NCBI GenBank assembly: GCA_950295325.1
Contig: OX485808.1
Location: forward strand, 3,538,501 to 3,602,500
Origin: Polytrichum commune
Lineage: Eukaryota > Streptophyta > Polytrichopsida > Polytrichales > Polytrichaceae
DNA length: 64,000 nt
Direction: 5' to 3'
Shown: positions 35,885-47,300 of the stretch, in pieces
Position numbering within the stretch: the stretch's first letter is position 1
How the letters are laid out: each line of letters begins with the position of its first letter
Made by a program: the position numbers and the translations under genes
The notes under the pieces: model-generated
The model's database searches: none
Seen by the model: the letters and a program-made list of their open reading frames with translations, nothing else
Told to the model about the DNA's origin: nothing

Positions 35885-37440
35885 GTCTTTACGATGATGG
35901 TTCATTCGTTATGAAACCTTCATTCTCCCTCCACAAAGTGCTTGATGCAGAGTCTCTTGTATTTCCATTTTTCATAGGTCCTTCCTCCAAACTCTACAGT
36001 TTCTTTATAAAAAGAAGAACAAGGAATGGTCACTAATCTAATAATAGACCTCAATAACCTCCTTTTGGACCCCCCCCCCCACCCGCACCCCCTCAACCCC
36101 TTCATAACATACACCTTCTCTACAACAATTTCGTACCCACCCAAAAGACACCCACAAAGCCCTCTTTGACTACATTCTCACACACCCTCCAAGAGCAATT
36201 GCTCTTCATCTTTGCCACCATTCTCACCCACACCCTCTCTATATACAACCCTCCTATGGAATTACCGCCACCCCTCCCACCCACTTGACCCCACCAAACC
36301 TCCCACCATACCCACACCCGATATATACTGCCCACCATTCTCCCACACTGAACTTACCACATGGAACGTGGGCTCACTACACACTAGTGTACCAAGCCTC
36401 AACAACATACTCAACAATCTAGACACAACCCCCTTCATCCTCTTAATATCAAGGGGGGGGGGGGGGGGTAGTCATTGGTTGGAGTAGCAATATACGTGCG
36501 AGCAAATGATAGGGTATTTTAAAAACATGGGAGCAAAAAATTATAATTGGGCTTAAGAGTAATATAGGGTATCAAAAATGGCACTCGACATCTTTAAAGT
36601 ACTATAGGGTATGGAATAATAAGTAATTTGGAATTATAAGTAATGCAAGCCATTTTTCTATTGACCCAAAGTAGAAATTTACATAATGATAGCATGTGAA
36701 AAAAAGAAGAGAATTGAAAGTAATACCCCCCTATAAAATAGTGGTTGTTCGCACCTATATCCTTAACTTTTTAACACACTGCCCCCCCCCCCCCCCCGAC
36801 CTCCTAATTCAAGAAACCAGGCCACACGCATAGCAACTCTCCAAATACATTACCAAACCATTCCTCCTCTAACTGATTTATAATTTAAATTGCCTTGTCC
36901 CCAACCAATGCACCTAAATGACATCAAACCCCAGAGTCCATGGCCACCATGCACAACACCCCAATACCCCCAACATATAAACTATATGTCCAAATCATGC
37001 AAATCTCGATTCTACCACATCTCACCTTCACATCATTCACATGGAAGATACCCCACTAGTCCCTCATATCATGCACACGATTTCTATCCACATTATCCAT
37101 AGTCAACACAAACTCGAGCCTATACTCTTAGCATGTAACTTCAAGATGAACCTTGCCTACAACCGTTGACAAAACCATGAAACCCATATATACCCACTCA
37201 TCCAAATCAAACCTAGAATGGACAACTTTCACACGCTCCCACTATCTTCGTATAATTTTGATGACCTCTCCTTTTTCCCGACAAGGGGGTCCGAACAACT
37301 CCTCACAAAGTCTTATTGATAGCTCCTACATATGGATGTTCGATTCACGATATCCACATTCTATCCAACCATATAGATCTAACAACCTACGAGTGAGTCG
37401 TGAGGTACATACCGAAAACAAATAACCGGTTGACGTATCC
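35885..37440 (+). mobile_element. Third copy of the 2A-family LINE, fragment with endonuclease pieces
   Basis: Plus strand is A/C-rich. LTTWNVGSLHTSVPSLNN (about 36350-36405) aligns with the endonuclease start MITWNASSLNTT of the copy at 59.76 kb. After the P2 insertion the frame resumes with QETRPHA (about 36810), matching IQETKL. LEWTTFTRS followed by FSRQGG and SLIDSSYI (37215-37330) matches WRTFTTS, FSRQGG and SLIDGFYI at 60.32-60.43 kb. No RT part is present. It is broken by stops and by P2. Confidence 0.75.
36453..36800. mobile_element. Poly-G/poly-C-bounded element P2, inverted relative to P1
   Basis: It starts with 16 G (36453-36468), ends with 16 C (36782-36797) and GAC. It is a close reverse-complement match to P1 over its whole length. 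It interrupts the endonuclease frame of the LINE fragment. The flanks CTCTTAATATCAA (36440-36452) and CTCCTAATTCAA (36801-36812) look like a target duplication. Removing the element and one flank restores the conserved reading across the junction. Confidence 0.75.
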
Positions 37441-37689
37441 AAATCTACAAATTCATAGTGAAAATGTTTCCGATAGTCCATGTATTTTGCAATCGTTTAG
37501 GTTAGGTTTTAGATAGAGAAAAGAACAAATCACCTAGTTTAAACTTTGTTATTGATTGTTAGCATGAGATTTTAATATGTGTCAAGATACACATAAACAC
37601 GCACTTCCCAACACATAATTTGCACGTAAGATAGACAAACGTGCCTAATTTCAACAACATAACAATAATCTGGACACATGTATGTAAAT

Positions 37690-37830
37690 GGTATTTGGTA
37701 AAGTGCGGTGTATGGATTTAACAACAGACACCAAAAAGACACGTTTTTTAGAGAAATTGGATTGCGTGCTCAAAAATATGCTAATCATTCTAAGTGAACT
37801 TACGGATATGATTGGGAAGACTTGTATGAA
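37690..37830 (-). repeat. Dispersed short repeat M3, copy d
   Basis: Reverse-orientation copy with a GACACCAAAAAGACACG block, ATTGGATTGCGTGCTCAAA and TAATCATTCTAAG. Confidence 0.5.
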
Positions 37831-37942
37831 CACTGAATAAGCATGAGAATCTTCACTTTAATAATGGCGAAGATGGTCATACGAGCTTCAATCATTGTGA
37901 GGTAAACGGCTGCTAATCATCATCTCGCATAAATTGCGTGCT

Positions 37943-38459
37943 TCACATCCTATGAGAAGTAGGTGCAGAGAGAGAGAGAGAGAGAAAAAGTATTGGAATA
38001 GCACACACGTCTACGTTACAGGTTTGACAATTTCTTAGCTGCATCAAGTACTCTCTCGTACCACTTAGCGAGACGGTGATCTGAACTTTGCTTTTATCAA
38101 AGTAACAAGTAGTAGGTACGCCATTATACATGCCTCCATGGCTCATGATGTGGTACCCCAAAAGCTGCACAATTTTTGGGGCTTCTTCGTGTCTCGCATC
38201 AGAACGGTAGTTCAGGGACGCATTCTTTTGACTTCTTTCTCCAAGCTTTCGAATGCTATCGATCATCACCACGAAGATGAGATCTCACTTCGTGAAACCA
38301 GGGTTGAATACCTGATACTCGAGACCCGATCGAAACCCCCGCGAAGCGAACCGCAGCGCAGCTTCGCCAACCCAGTGAGTGTAACTCCGTGCTCTCCGGA
38401 CTCCGCAAAATTTGCGATTCGACGGGTTTCCCAGTTGCGTTAAAACCCATCATGAGCAT
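37943..38459 (-). other. Exon-like, GC-richer patch with two overlapping frames
   Basis: Two minus-strand frames, 38256-38459 and 37943-38272, overlap by about 17 bp in different frames. The second reads protein-like (IVQLLGYHIMSHGGMYNGVP, then KVQITVSLSGTREYL). I do not recognise either. The higher GC than its surroundings and sensible composition suggest a captured gene fragment or an unrecognised exon. Confidence 0.3.
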
Positions 38460-40189
38460 TAAATTGACCCGCCGCTGCTGCCTGCGTTTGTGTACTTCGA
38501 TTCACCTGAGCTTCTGCAATTCATCAGGGTCATGACAAGATTCAGGAAAAAGCGATCTAGACGACACTGAATTGCATGCTGCAGGTCTTGTTGCAGGCGT
38601 CTGAGTGTGGGCCATTGACGTCGTAAAGGACACATACTGCTCCCTCAATCTGTCGCCACTCTCTCAAAACCCTTTTTGTTTTGAAATTCCAGAAACTTAC
38701 AACATTTATATCCTGCGATCGATGCACTATCGTCCCATCCAGAAACCAGTTAGTGCGTGCTCCTTTTCGGAGTTAGCCAGTGCAATAAACCCCGTCTTGT
38801 TCATTCAAGAGTGCAGTTTTTACTTACAAAAGCTCAATAGAACATAAATGACTTTTGCTTGGTATAATGTTACATTCTCAATGATAAACTTTGTTTCGAA
38901 ACACTTGATGTTACTTATAAGTTTCTACGTCACATTGTTGGGTACTTATTTTAAAATATAGTAGTACTTGTATTTTAAACACTATCTTAGACTAAGTCCA
39001 AGTCCAAATTTAATGCATGTTGAATTCTATCATAAGATTGTATGGTAAGGTCCTATGATAGAATGCATATTAGTTGATTGTGATAATATTATAGTCGTTG
39101 CTCTGGTTGTATTTTCACATTTATTTATATGCATTTAACATCATAAAATATATATTTTATTTTTCCGTCTTGTTTTAAAAGCATAACATTCACTAAGGAT
39201 TCACATATCTCCCACAAAACTTAGATATATTAGAAGTGTATCGCTGAATCTGCCAAGAGAATTGAAGCAACTAAAAAGTTCATATTTTGTCAATATGTCC
39301 ATATTTACTTAAATACGTGCTTTGGGAAATGTCGATGTGAGAAAAACATTGATATGGAGCATTAGGGTTGTGTAGTGAACATAGTGGTGGTAAAATCGAG
39401 GGGGTGGGGGGCGCATTGCACTAAACACATACGAATATACATAACTGCATAAAAGCCTGGGGTATCGATTCTAACTTTGTTGTGCTCCGTATACATATGC
39501 TACACAATTTAGAACTTGTACTTTTGTACTTATGTACTACATCCCTAAAGGATATCGAACAAACATAAAATAGTAGTACTTGTATGGTAGTGTCACTAGA
39601 CTTTATAACATAGGATTTTTATATTGGCTTATTTGGTATAAAAAATAAAAACAACAACAAGTGGTTATACAATGCTATTGATCATCTGATGGTAAACTTA
39701 AACACAATAATCGCACCAGCTTTTATAACATATATTACATAATTAGATGCTTATGAGTTACATCCAATGGATGAAAAAGTCAATGACTTTATTGATGAAT
39801 GCTAGGATTTTGATTATACATATGATAGGGGTTGATTGTAATTCAAAAGTATAATTATATACTTATGCTAATGACTACATGTAAATGTAATTCTTTTTAG
39901 ATATACGTATTGTTACTTGTAATTTTATCATTCAAATTATTTGTGTGTTGCTAAAATTCAAAAAGACAAAAATAATGTATATAGGGGTTTTTTAAGCATA
40001 TCTTGCAAAAGCATGTGATTCTTGGTTTTAATGAAAGGTGCACCCACCAGAGATGAACTAAGAAGGTGTGATGATGACATACGGAGGTTATAATAGTTAA
40101 TAAAAATTAATCAAATATGGAAAAATGAACTATCAAAGGAGGGTTGGGGACATCACTATGGCTCAAAGTAGGTCTAGGTACATATGGTA
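38460..40189. other. Intergenic, no gene recognised
   Basis: GC falls steadily from about 38.6 kb into AT-rich DNA. No domain-bearing frame is seen. Confidence 0.5.
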
Positions 40190-40495
40190 GACTACACCAT
40201 TTATGGTATTTAGTGTCACATGCGAAATAGTGTCACTTACCCTATTTTGAACCATATGCTAGGTTACATTGATGATTAACAACTTCACCATAAGTGTCAC
40301 CTCATGACACTTGGCGTTCGAGTGCTACTCTAAATGTCACAATTAGCATATATTTTCACTTGAAGAAATTACTTATGTTGACAAATGGGATCAAATTGGC
40401 AATTAGCGGGTATGACATTTTGAGACCTCTAGGCATTTAGTTGAGGACCTTCACAAATAGTGTGCGTGACACTAAATACTATAAACGGTGTAGTG
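40190..40495. mobile_element. CACTA-like MITE, 306 bp
   Basis: The left end reads ACTACACCATTTATGGTATT then TAGTGTCAC. The right end, reverse-complemented, reads CACTACACCGTTTATAGTAT then TTAGTGTCAC. This gives inverted repeats of about 30 bp beginning CACTACA. It has no coding capacity. The target duplication is not clear. Confidence 0.7.
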
Positions 40496-41884
40496 GATAT
40501 AGAGAGACAAGAAACACAAAGCTCAAATGTGTTAAAGGAGCTTCGTTTTCCCATTATGTCATTTGAACAATATCATATAAGTATGAATTATGCTCATCGC
40601 TAAAAGTGACAATTTCAACACCATTGTACCGATATACACTCTAAACTTTGTAATATCACGCTTGTGGCAACCAAAGTGCATGTGATATTAAGGAGTTATG
40701 CAGTGTTAACATGGATGCATGATAAAAATGAAAAATGAAATAATAGTGTAACATATGACATTATGGAATAACAAAAATTCAACATTGACAACAATTACAA
40801 TGTTGACAACGTGATGTGCGCGAGCGTGTGGTTTAAATTCTTTGGTGGTTTATTTTAACATCAAAACCCATGATATATGAAAAGAAAACGTGATAACAAG
40901 GAGGGATATTCAAACCGAGAACATCCGTTCCCTAGGGTTTCAAAATATAAGAGAAGGCAGTTGATATTACAGAGTTCTAGAGTGTATCATGAACAATTTA
41001 GGACGGGATTTCTATTATTGCCATTCGACTGTTTGGATCCGAGCGCAATGTTTTGTTTATGACACAGGAATCTTACACTAGCCCACTTGCAGCATGCCGT
41101 ACCCACATGGACCCGAGTTGACACCAGGATTTAAGCTTGAAGGCGAAGACATTACTTGACGAGAAGTCCACGAGAACGTTGAAAACTCATAAAAGGCGAT
41201 CGAACGTCAACCGTGGCCTTGATTGCAAAGGTCCAAAGAACAAGAGCAAGGTCTACTGTGGAGCCCACACCCGCACCAAAAGAAAGGTAAAAAGTGGCCA
41301 AAAGCGCGCTCCTGTTCAACTTTGCAACAGCTACAGGCTCGCCATTCTTGAGAATTTGGGGCTTGGCCATGGCCATCCCCTTAGCCTGCATGCTGCTTGT
41401 CAATGTCGACGATCTATCTATCTATCTGTTCATCGCCTGTTGCAGATCGAAATGCCCTTTTATAGTCGCTGGGGTATAAGATCTCACTTGAACGTCACCC
41501 TTATTTTTGGATACATGTGTGGGTTGTAAACCTAGTTGCTGACTCTAGTTGTAATCCTATATTCCCCAGCCTGGTGCTCAGCCGTGAATTCAAAGAACAT
41601 CAACAGGATTTGTAATAAGTATTTGAGAGCACCTGTAATAAATACTACTGACGGAGTATCATGGACTCGGAGTATTTCTAACAAGGTTTTCGGTTGAGAT
41701 CCTAGTGTTTGCAAGTCGAACCAGTTACGTGTTGACATCCTCCAGTTTTCCCCTTATTAAATTGGGGTATATTCTGTAAATTCCTCTAAAATGAATGGTA
41801 ATTTTCCTGCAGTCTTGAACTTCGACTGGTTATTTTTCAAACTCAACCAGTTCATGTGTAACTAACTGCCGGTTCTCCCCGATC
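40496..41884. other. Intergenic with a GC-richer stretch at 41.1-41.5 kb
   Basis: Open frames on both strands of 41.1-41.5 kb have no recognisable domain. A TATC microsatellite lies at about 41413-41430. It could be a non-coding transcript or leader, but nothing shows this directly. Confidence 0.35.
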
Positions 41885-42420
41885 ATAGGTTTGTGGGTGT
41901 TATTTGGTCACTTTTTTTTAATTAGACACCTATATTTGATTGGTGTGTGTGGTTAGGTGAGGATCCAGAAACAACCATCATAAAGACACATGCTTTGAAT
42001 GATTGGACTACGTCTTTGAATGTATTTTATTATCTACTCCATACTCAATATTGGACACGACTGGGAGGACCATAACATTCCTCAATGGTGTGGGCTCTCA
42101 AAATATAATAGTCGGATGCTGGGAGTTCAGTTTGAATCCGAGTCTCATTTGCTCAACTTTTTGAACATCCCACTAATATATTCTAAGGGCCCACAAAACG
42201 AGACCTGCACGTTGAGTAATGTTTTGACCCATGTATTCAATCAAAGAATCAACAAAGTGCATTGTTGATAACCATAACTAAATAAGGGGACGGGACGTTT
42301 GATTTTCAATATGATGTTTTTGTTGATGTTTCATCGTAGATTTGCTAATTCAGCACAAAAATCCGAAGACTTAAGTCTGATCAATATATATTAAGAAGAT
42401 GGAGAACAAGAAAAAGTACT
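41885..42420. repeat. Duplicate of a polyphenol oxidase intron-2 segment (includes M3 copy e)
   Basis: 41885-42075 is a reverse-orientation M3 copy. The homology continues beyond it: TTTTTGTTGATGTTTCATCG and GAAGATGGAGAACAAGAAAA near 42318-42415 match 48105-48195 in intron 2 of the oxidase gene. An extra segment at about 42073-42230 is not shared. This suggests a relict of a tandem duplication of the locus. Confidence 0.55.
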
Positions 42421-42949
42421 TCATGCATTGTAAAAACTTCACATCAGAGGCCTGTTCAATTCGGGGGCGATACATTGAACTCTTGATATTGGCCATGATA
42501 ACAGTTCATAAGAGAGGTAGAAAACTAATGTAGAATTGAAAAGTGAACGTCGGTGAGAAATGAGCAATTCATCAGGTGGACGCATGCTGCAAAAAGTTTT
42601 GAAGCCGTTGTATGTTTACTAATTGATGTTGCAGGAGACCAGGCTTTAAGAGGCGCAATTTGATAGTTAGGCTGTGAGAGAGCCGGTAATCCGGGTGCAC
42701 TTTGACACCTTTCATCCTCCGAGTCAAATGGCGCCGTGGCCATACCTGCAGGAGGCTATGGTACTACTTAATTCCTTCGTCTGCTTGGATCATCTTCACC
42801 AAATCACCCTTGCTCACTGATCAGTGATAAATTTGCACGTACAGGGTTCAAGGACACACGACTTGAGGAGCCCCCTACCAGCTGACGTTGCAGCATCAGA
42901 GGAGGCGAAGGTTCGATGCCAAAGTACTGCAGGTAACTTTAACGATATC
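42421..42949. other. Intergenic between duplicate relic and tandem repeats
   Basis: A minus-strand ATG frame of 72 codons (42525-42743) has no recognisable domain. No trace of an oxidase exon 3 was found after the duplicated intron segment. Confidence 0.4.
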
Positions 42950-44280
42950 CGATACCATCATCAAGTACCTCGGTGACACAATTTATCAGTTTCCTGCGTG
43001 CTCAAGGTCGTCTGTTGTTAATGTCTTTATGAGTCAGTTCGAGTGAGCATCGATGGCGTTTCGGGAGTTATAGAATCTGAGTTTGTACCTTGATGAATTG
43101 AAGTAAAGAAATTCGACTTTACCGTCGGTCATGCATTCATGAGTTCAGCTGGTTTCACCTCCATTGAGAAGAGTAGCACATGCTCAAGCAGGTTACACAG
43201 AAATTTCGTGGAATGTAACATAGTCTCGTGTCCTTTTGTGTGCGCACAGATCAAGAACAAAGTTGCTTTTAATTAGATGCCAGTAGGATTCTGATATGGT
43301 CACGCCTGAATTTTTCAATCAAGTACCTCGGTAACACAATCAAGTCAGTAGGATCCGTGCAGGTTCTGCAGGTCAGGTGATGTATATATTGTCGATAAAT
43401 TTGTCTTTCTAACTTTAAATTCGAAGTGAGCGCCGGTGGTATTTCGGGAGTAGTTACAGCCTTCTCTTGTACCTTGATGGATTGAAGTGAAGGGATTTGA
43501 TGCTACGTACCATCGGTGAATTGGTTTCATCAGCAACCGGTTCTACGTCCAATGGGAAGTCGATCGAGGCAGATCAACTTACACAAAACTTTATAGAAAA
43601 TTACATAACGCTGTCAACCTCGGTACCACAATTCAGTATCCATGCAGGTTCTTCCTCAGCCTCAAGCTTTGATGTCTATATAAGTTATACTGAGTGAGAG
43701 TCGGTTGATGTCTTTATAAGCTATTTCCGGAGTACATAGTAGCCTTGGTCTCTTGTACCTTGATGAATTGAAGTGAAGGGAATTGATGCTACCCTCGGTG
43801 CATTCGTTTCAGCATTTGGTTTCACCTCCACTGGAAAGTCGAGGCAGAGCAGATACTCAAGCAGGTAGTCATAAAAATTCACAGAAACATAAATCATTCA
43901 TATGCACACAAAATCAAGCTGAACAATATTTGTCTCAGAGATCAATAGGATGTCGTCAGTGAATGATTCTAATCAACCTCGGTAACGCAATTCAGCATGA
44001 TCCTTGCAGGTTCTGCAGCTCAAGAAGGTGGATATCTTTATAAGTTACTCCGAGTGACCATCGGTGGCATTTCTCTCTGAACCCTGATGAATTGAAGTAA
44101 AGGTATTTGATGTTACCATCGGTGCAAATTTCGTTTCAGCTAGTTCGACCTCCATTGGGAAGCCGAGGCATAGAAGGAGAAAAAAGTTCTCATAGATGAA
44201 ATTACATAGTTACGGCGTCATCATGTGGGCACACAAACAATCAACAACATAGTTGCAGCTCTCAAAGATTGACCAGTAGG
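42950..44280 (+). repeat. Degenerate tandem repeat, about four units of 290-380 bp, upstream of the oxidase gene
   Basis: An anchor TACCTTGATGAATTGAAGT-like block recurs at about 43086, 43470, 43756 and 44081. Other blocks shared per unit are CCTCGGTAACACAATTCAG-like, CATGCAGGTTCTGCAG-like, and a TTTATAAG or TATATAAG TATA-like box followed by GAGTGAGC. The array ends about 50 bp before the start codon of the oxidase. Confidence 0.65.
44037..44044 (+). promoter_or_regulatory. Candidate TATA box of the oxidase gene
   Basis: TTTATAAG lies 288 bp before the ATG at 44332. Related boxes sit in earlier repeat units at 43677-43684 (TATATAAG), 43713-43720 (TTTATAAG) and 43025-43032 (TTTATGAG). The nearest one is chosen by position only. 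Confidence 0.35.
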
Positions 44281-44331
44281 CCTGTCATCAATTTCAATTT
44301 GACCACGGAAGTGGGACCGAAGTTATTAGTC

Positions 44332-47300
44332 ATGGCTTCTTCGAGGTTGGCACATCTGTTCAACATCACCATGATTGCGATGTTGATGGTAGGAACCCTC
44401 TCAACTTCAGTTGCCGGTAAACCCTTCCCTCCACCGGACCTAAGCATTTGCAGCAGCCCCGTGGAGCACTGCTGCATGCCCAAGTACACCGGAAATCTCC
44501 CTTACAAGAAATTCGAGTTCAACCTAACTCTACCCATGCGCACCCGCCGACCCGCCCACCTACTGGACGAAGCTTACAAGAGGCAACTCGCCAAGGGCTA
44601 CGAGCTTCTCCGATCGCTGCCGGACACCGACCCCCGCTCGCTGCGCAACCAGCAGCGGTTGCACTGCTTGTACTGCGACAACGCGCTCTACTACCCCAAC
44701 GTCACTTCATGGCCGCTGGAGATTCACAACGGATGGCTGTTCATGCCCTGGCACCGGATGTTCATCTACTTCCACGAACGCATCCTCGCCAAAGTTCTCG
44801 GAGACGACTCCTTCGCGCTCCCTTACTGGAACTGGGACTTGCAATCCTCGTCTCCGCCGTTCGCTAACAAGTTGCCGGAGATTTATGCTGACAACACGTC
44901 GTCGCTCTGGGATCCCAACCGCAACAGGTGCAACTTCATCACCCTAACTGTTGATTCTTCTTCCTATTTTTGTATCATTTGCTGAAGGGGCGGCCCCGCA
45001 CGTTCAACAACGCCGGTTTGCAAACGGAACGGAGTTCGGTGAGCAAACTTAAACAGAATCTCGGCCTTGACATGTGCCTACCCTAACCTTGACGAGCTTG
45101 GTTTCAAGGTTGATTAGAAACGTCCGTCCCGATAGGAAACGGAGGTTTTAGACTTACAAAATCGTTGTCTTGGATCACACAATTTTATTCAATTAACGAG
45201 AGACCAACCTTGAAATCAAGTTCCCCAAGGTTAGACATATGTCAAGGCAGAAATTGTTTTACTTTTGGCTTCCCAAATTAAGTTTTGAAATTAGTATTTT
45301 TGACCAAGTGTGGCCACCACATGAACCATTCTATTGTTGATGGTGTTGAAGGTGCTTTATACAACACTCACATGGGAGTGCTTGCCAACTCGAAATGGCG
45401 ACCAACATGTTGATGTTCATCTCTTCTTGTTTCTTTTGGGCCGATGGCAACCATTTCAAGTTGGTCACACTTGAAGTGGTGACCAATATGTAATTAAATA
45501 ATGTTTGTCTCTTCTCGTTTGTGCTCATTGATGACCATTTCAAGTTGGTCACCATCAAATGAGCTTCTTTGGATTTGGGGGTGACCAACTTGAGATGGGC
45601 ATCATTTGGCTCAAGACATTGGTCATCCTCAAACTTCGAAGAAGTTCATGGCGACCAACTTGACTTGGTCATCATTGGCCAAAATCTAGAGGAAACAAAC
45701 ATAATTTGAAGTCGATGGTGCTAAAACCGTCACTTTGAGTGTCGAGTGTGTAAAGTATTACAATATTCATAAAGCTTTAGATGCTCTTGTTTGAGTCAAG
45801 GCCAACCACCTCAAGTTGGTCGCCTCCAACTTCAAAGATGCTCATTTGACAGCGATTGACTTAAAAAGGTCATTGTTGACCAAAAACAAGAAGAGACAAA
45901 CATAGTTATATGTTAGTTACCATTTTGAATTGCCCACCTTGAACCTATGTGAGTCATGCACTAGAGTATGACAATCTACCCAATTGATTCACAAGAGTTG
46001 TCATCAATTAAGAACTTGTGCATGTACGGTTGTGATATATTCAAGCATGAGTGATAAATACAAGGCATCGTGCTTGTGGAATAACAAGAAATTTCTTACT
46101 ACAACTATTAATGAATTAAATAAAAACCATTCATCTATGTTGTTTATTGAGAACACTTATATATTAATGTAAGGCATTTACTTTGAGTTGCACATCCATG
46201 CTTTATAATCTAGGAGGTTCTATGACCTCGCACTAGAAGAAATCGTGTTCAAATGAGTCTTGGTCTATTGCAGTGGTTGCCTATAACTGAGTTTACAGCC
46301 ATTTTGATTGTTATGGCCATTCCCATTATCGTTTTGATTGCACAATGGATGGCAATAGGTTAACTTCAATACTTCAACTGTGATTGGGAACAGGTGCTCG
46401 TTGCCGCCTTACACCATCGACCTGAACACGCTTGGCGGGTGCACCACAAAGACAGATGATGAGCTCAGGGTCCAAAACAACCGTTTGTTGTACACACAAC
46501 TTGTGATGGGGGCGACGACGCCAAGGTTATTCTTCGGGATGCCATATCGGCTCGGAGACATTGGCGGTGGCGGTCCGGGGACGATGGAGGATAACCCCCA
46601 CGGCACGGTGCACGCGTGGATGGGCAACCCATTGGCCTCCTCGCCATTCATTGACATGGGCAACTTCCTAACGTCCGCTCGGGATCCCATCTTCTACCCC
46701 CACCACACCAATGTGGATCGCATATGGACAATCTGGAAGACACTCCCCGGGTCCATGCGCAAGGAGCCTTCACATCCCGACTTCATGGACTCGGAGTTCG
46801 GATTTTACGACGAGAATGGTGATATCATCTTGGTCAAAGTGTCGCAAATGCTCGACCTTGATCTCCTCAGGTAAACACAACTAACTTGGGCCGTTCAAGT
46901 ACACGATGCACATGGGAATAAGATTAAGGTAGCCGTGCCTTAGATGGAGGTTGTTCTCTCTGCATCCACTTCTCATCGGATACCAGACAGACACAAATTA
47001 GATGATTAGCAAATCCAACTCATTCCCATAGCCATTTGTCTCATAAGTTTTGGAGCTCGTATGAAGATCTTTTTCATTATTGAAGTGAACATTTTCGTGT
47101 TCATTAAGTGGTCATATGGTCACCCCAACCGTGTTGATTATTGAACCTAGAATGATTAACTTATTATGAGCACATAGTCCAATCTCGTTTAAACACATGT
47201 CTTTATGATGTATGTTCTTAGATCCACACCTAACCACACGCCACTCAAACATAAGTGTCCATAGTATTGTTGTGTTGGAATTAGACACTGCACACCATTG

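Noticed and set aside
3285-36797. Poly-G and poly-C runs as pure sequencing or assembly artefacts
   Set aside because: They sit at consistent element borders with matching interiors and target-site duplications. Exact run lengths should still be treated as uncertain.
42950-44280. CRISPR-like array
   Set aside because: Units are hundreds of bases long and degenerate, with no short identical repeats or spacers, in a eukaryotic setting.
44269-44331. Upstream extension of the oxidase first exon
   Set aside because: The longer frame opens at TTG, not ATG, and adds no signal-like sequence. The ATG at 44332 gives a proper signal peptide.
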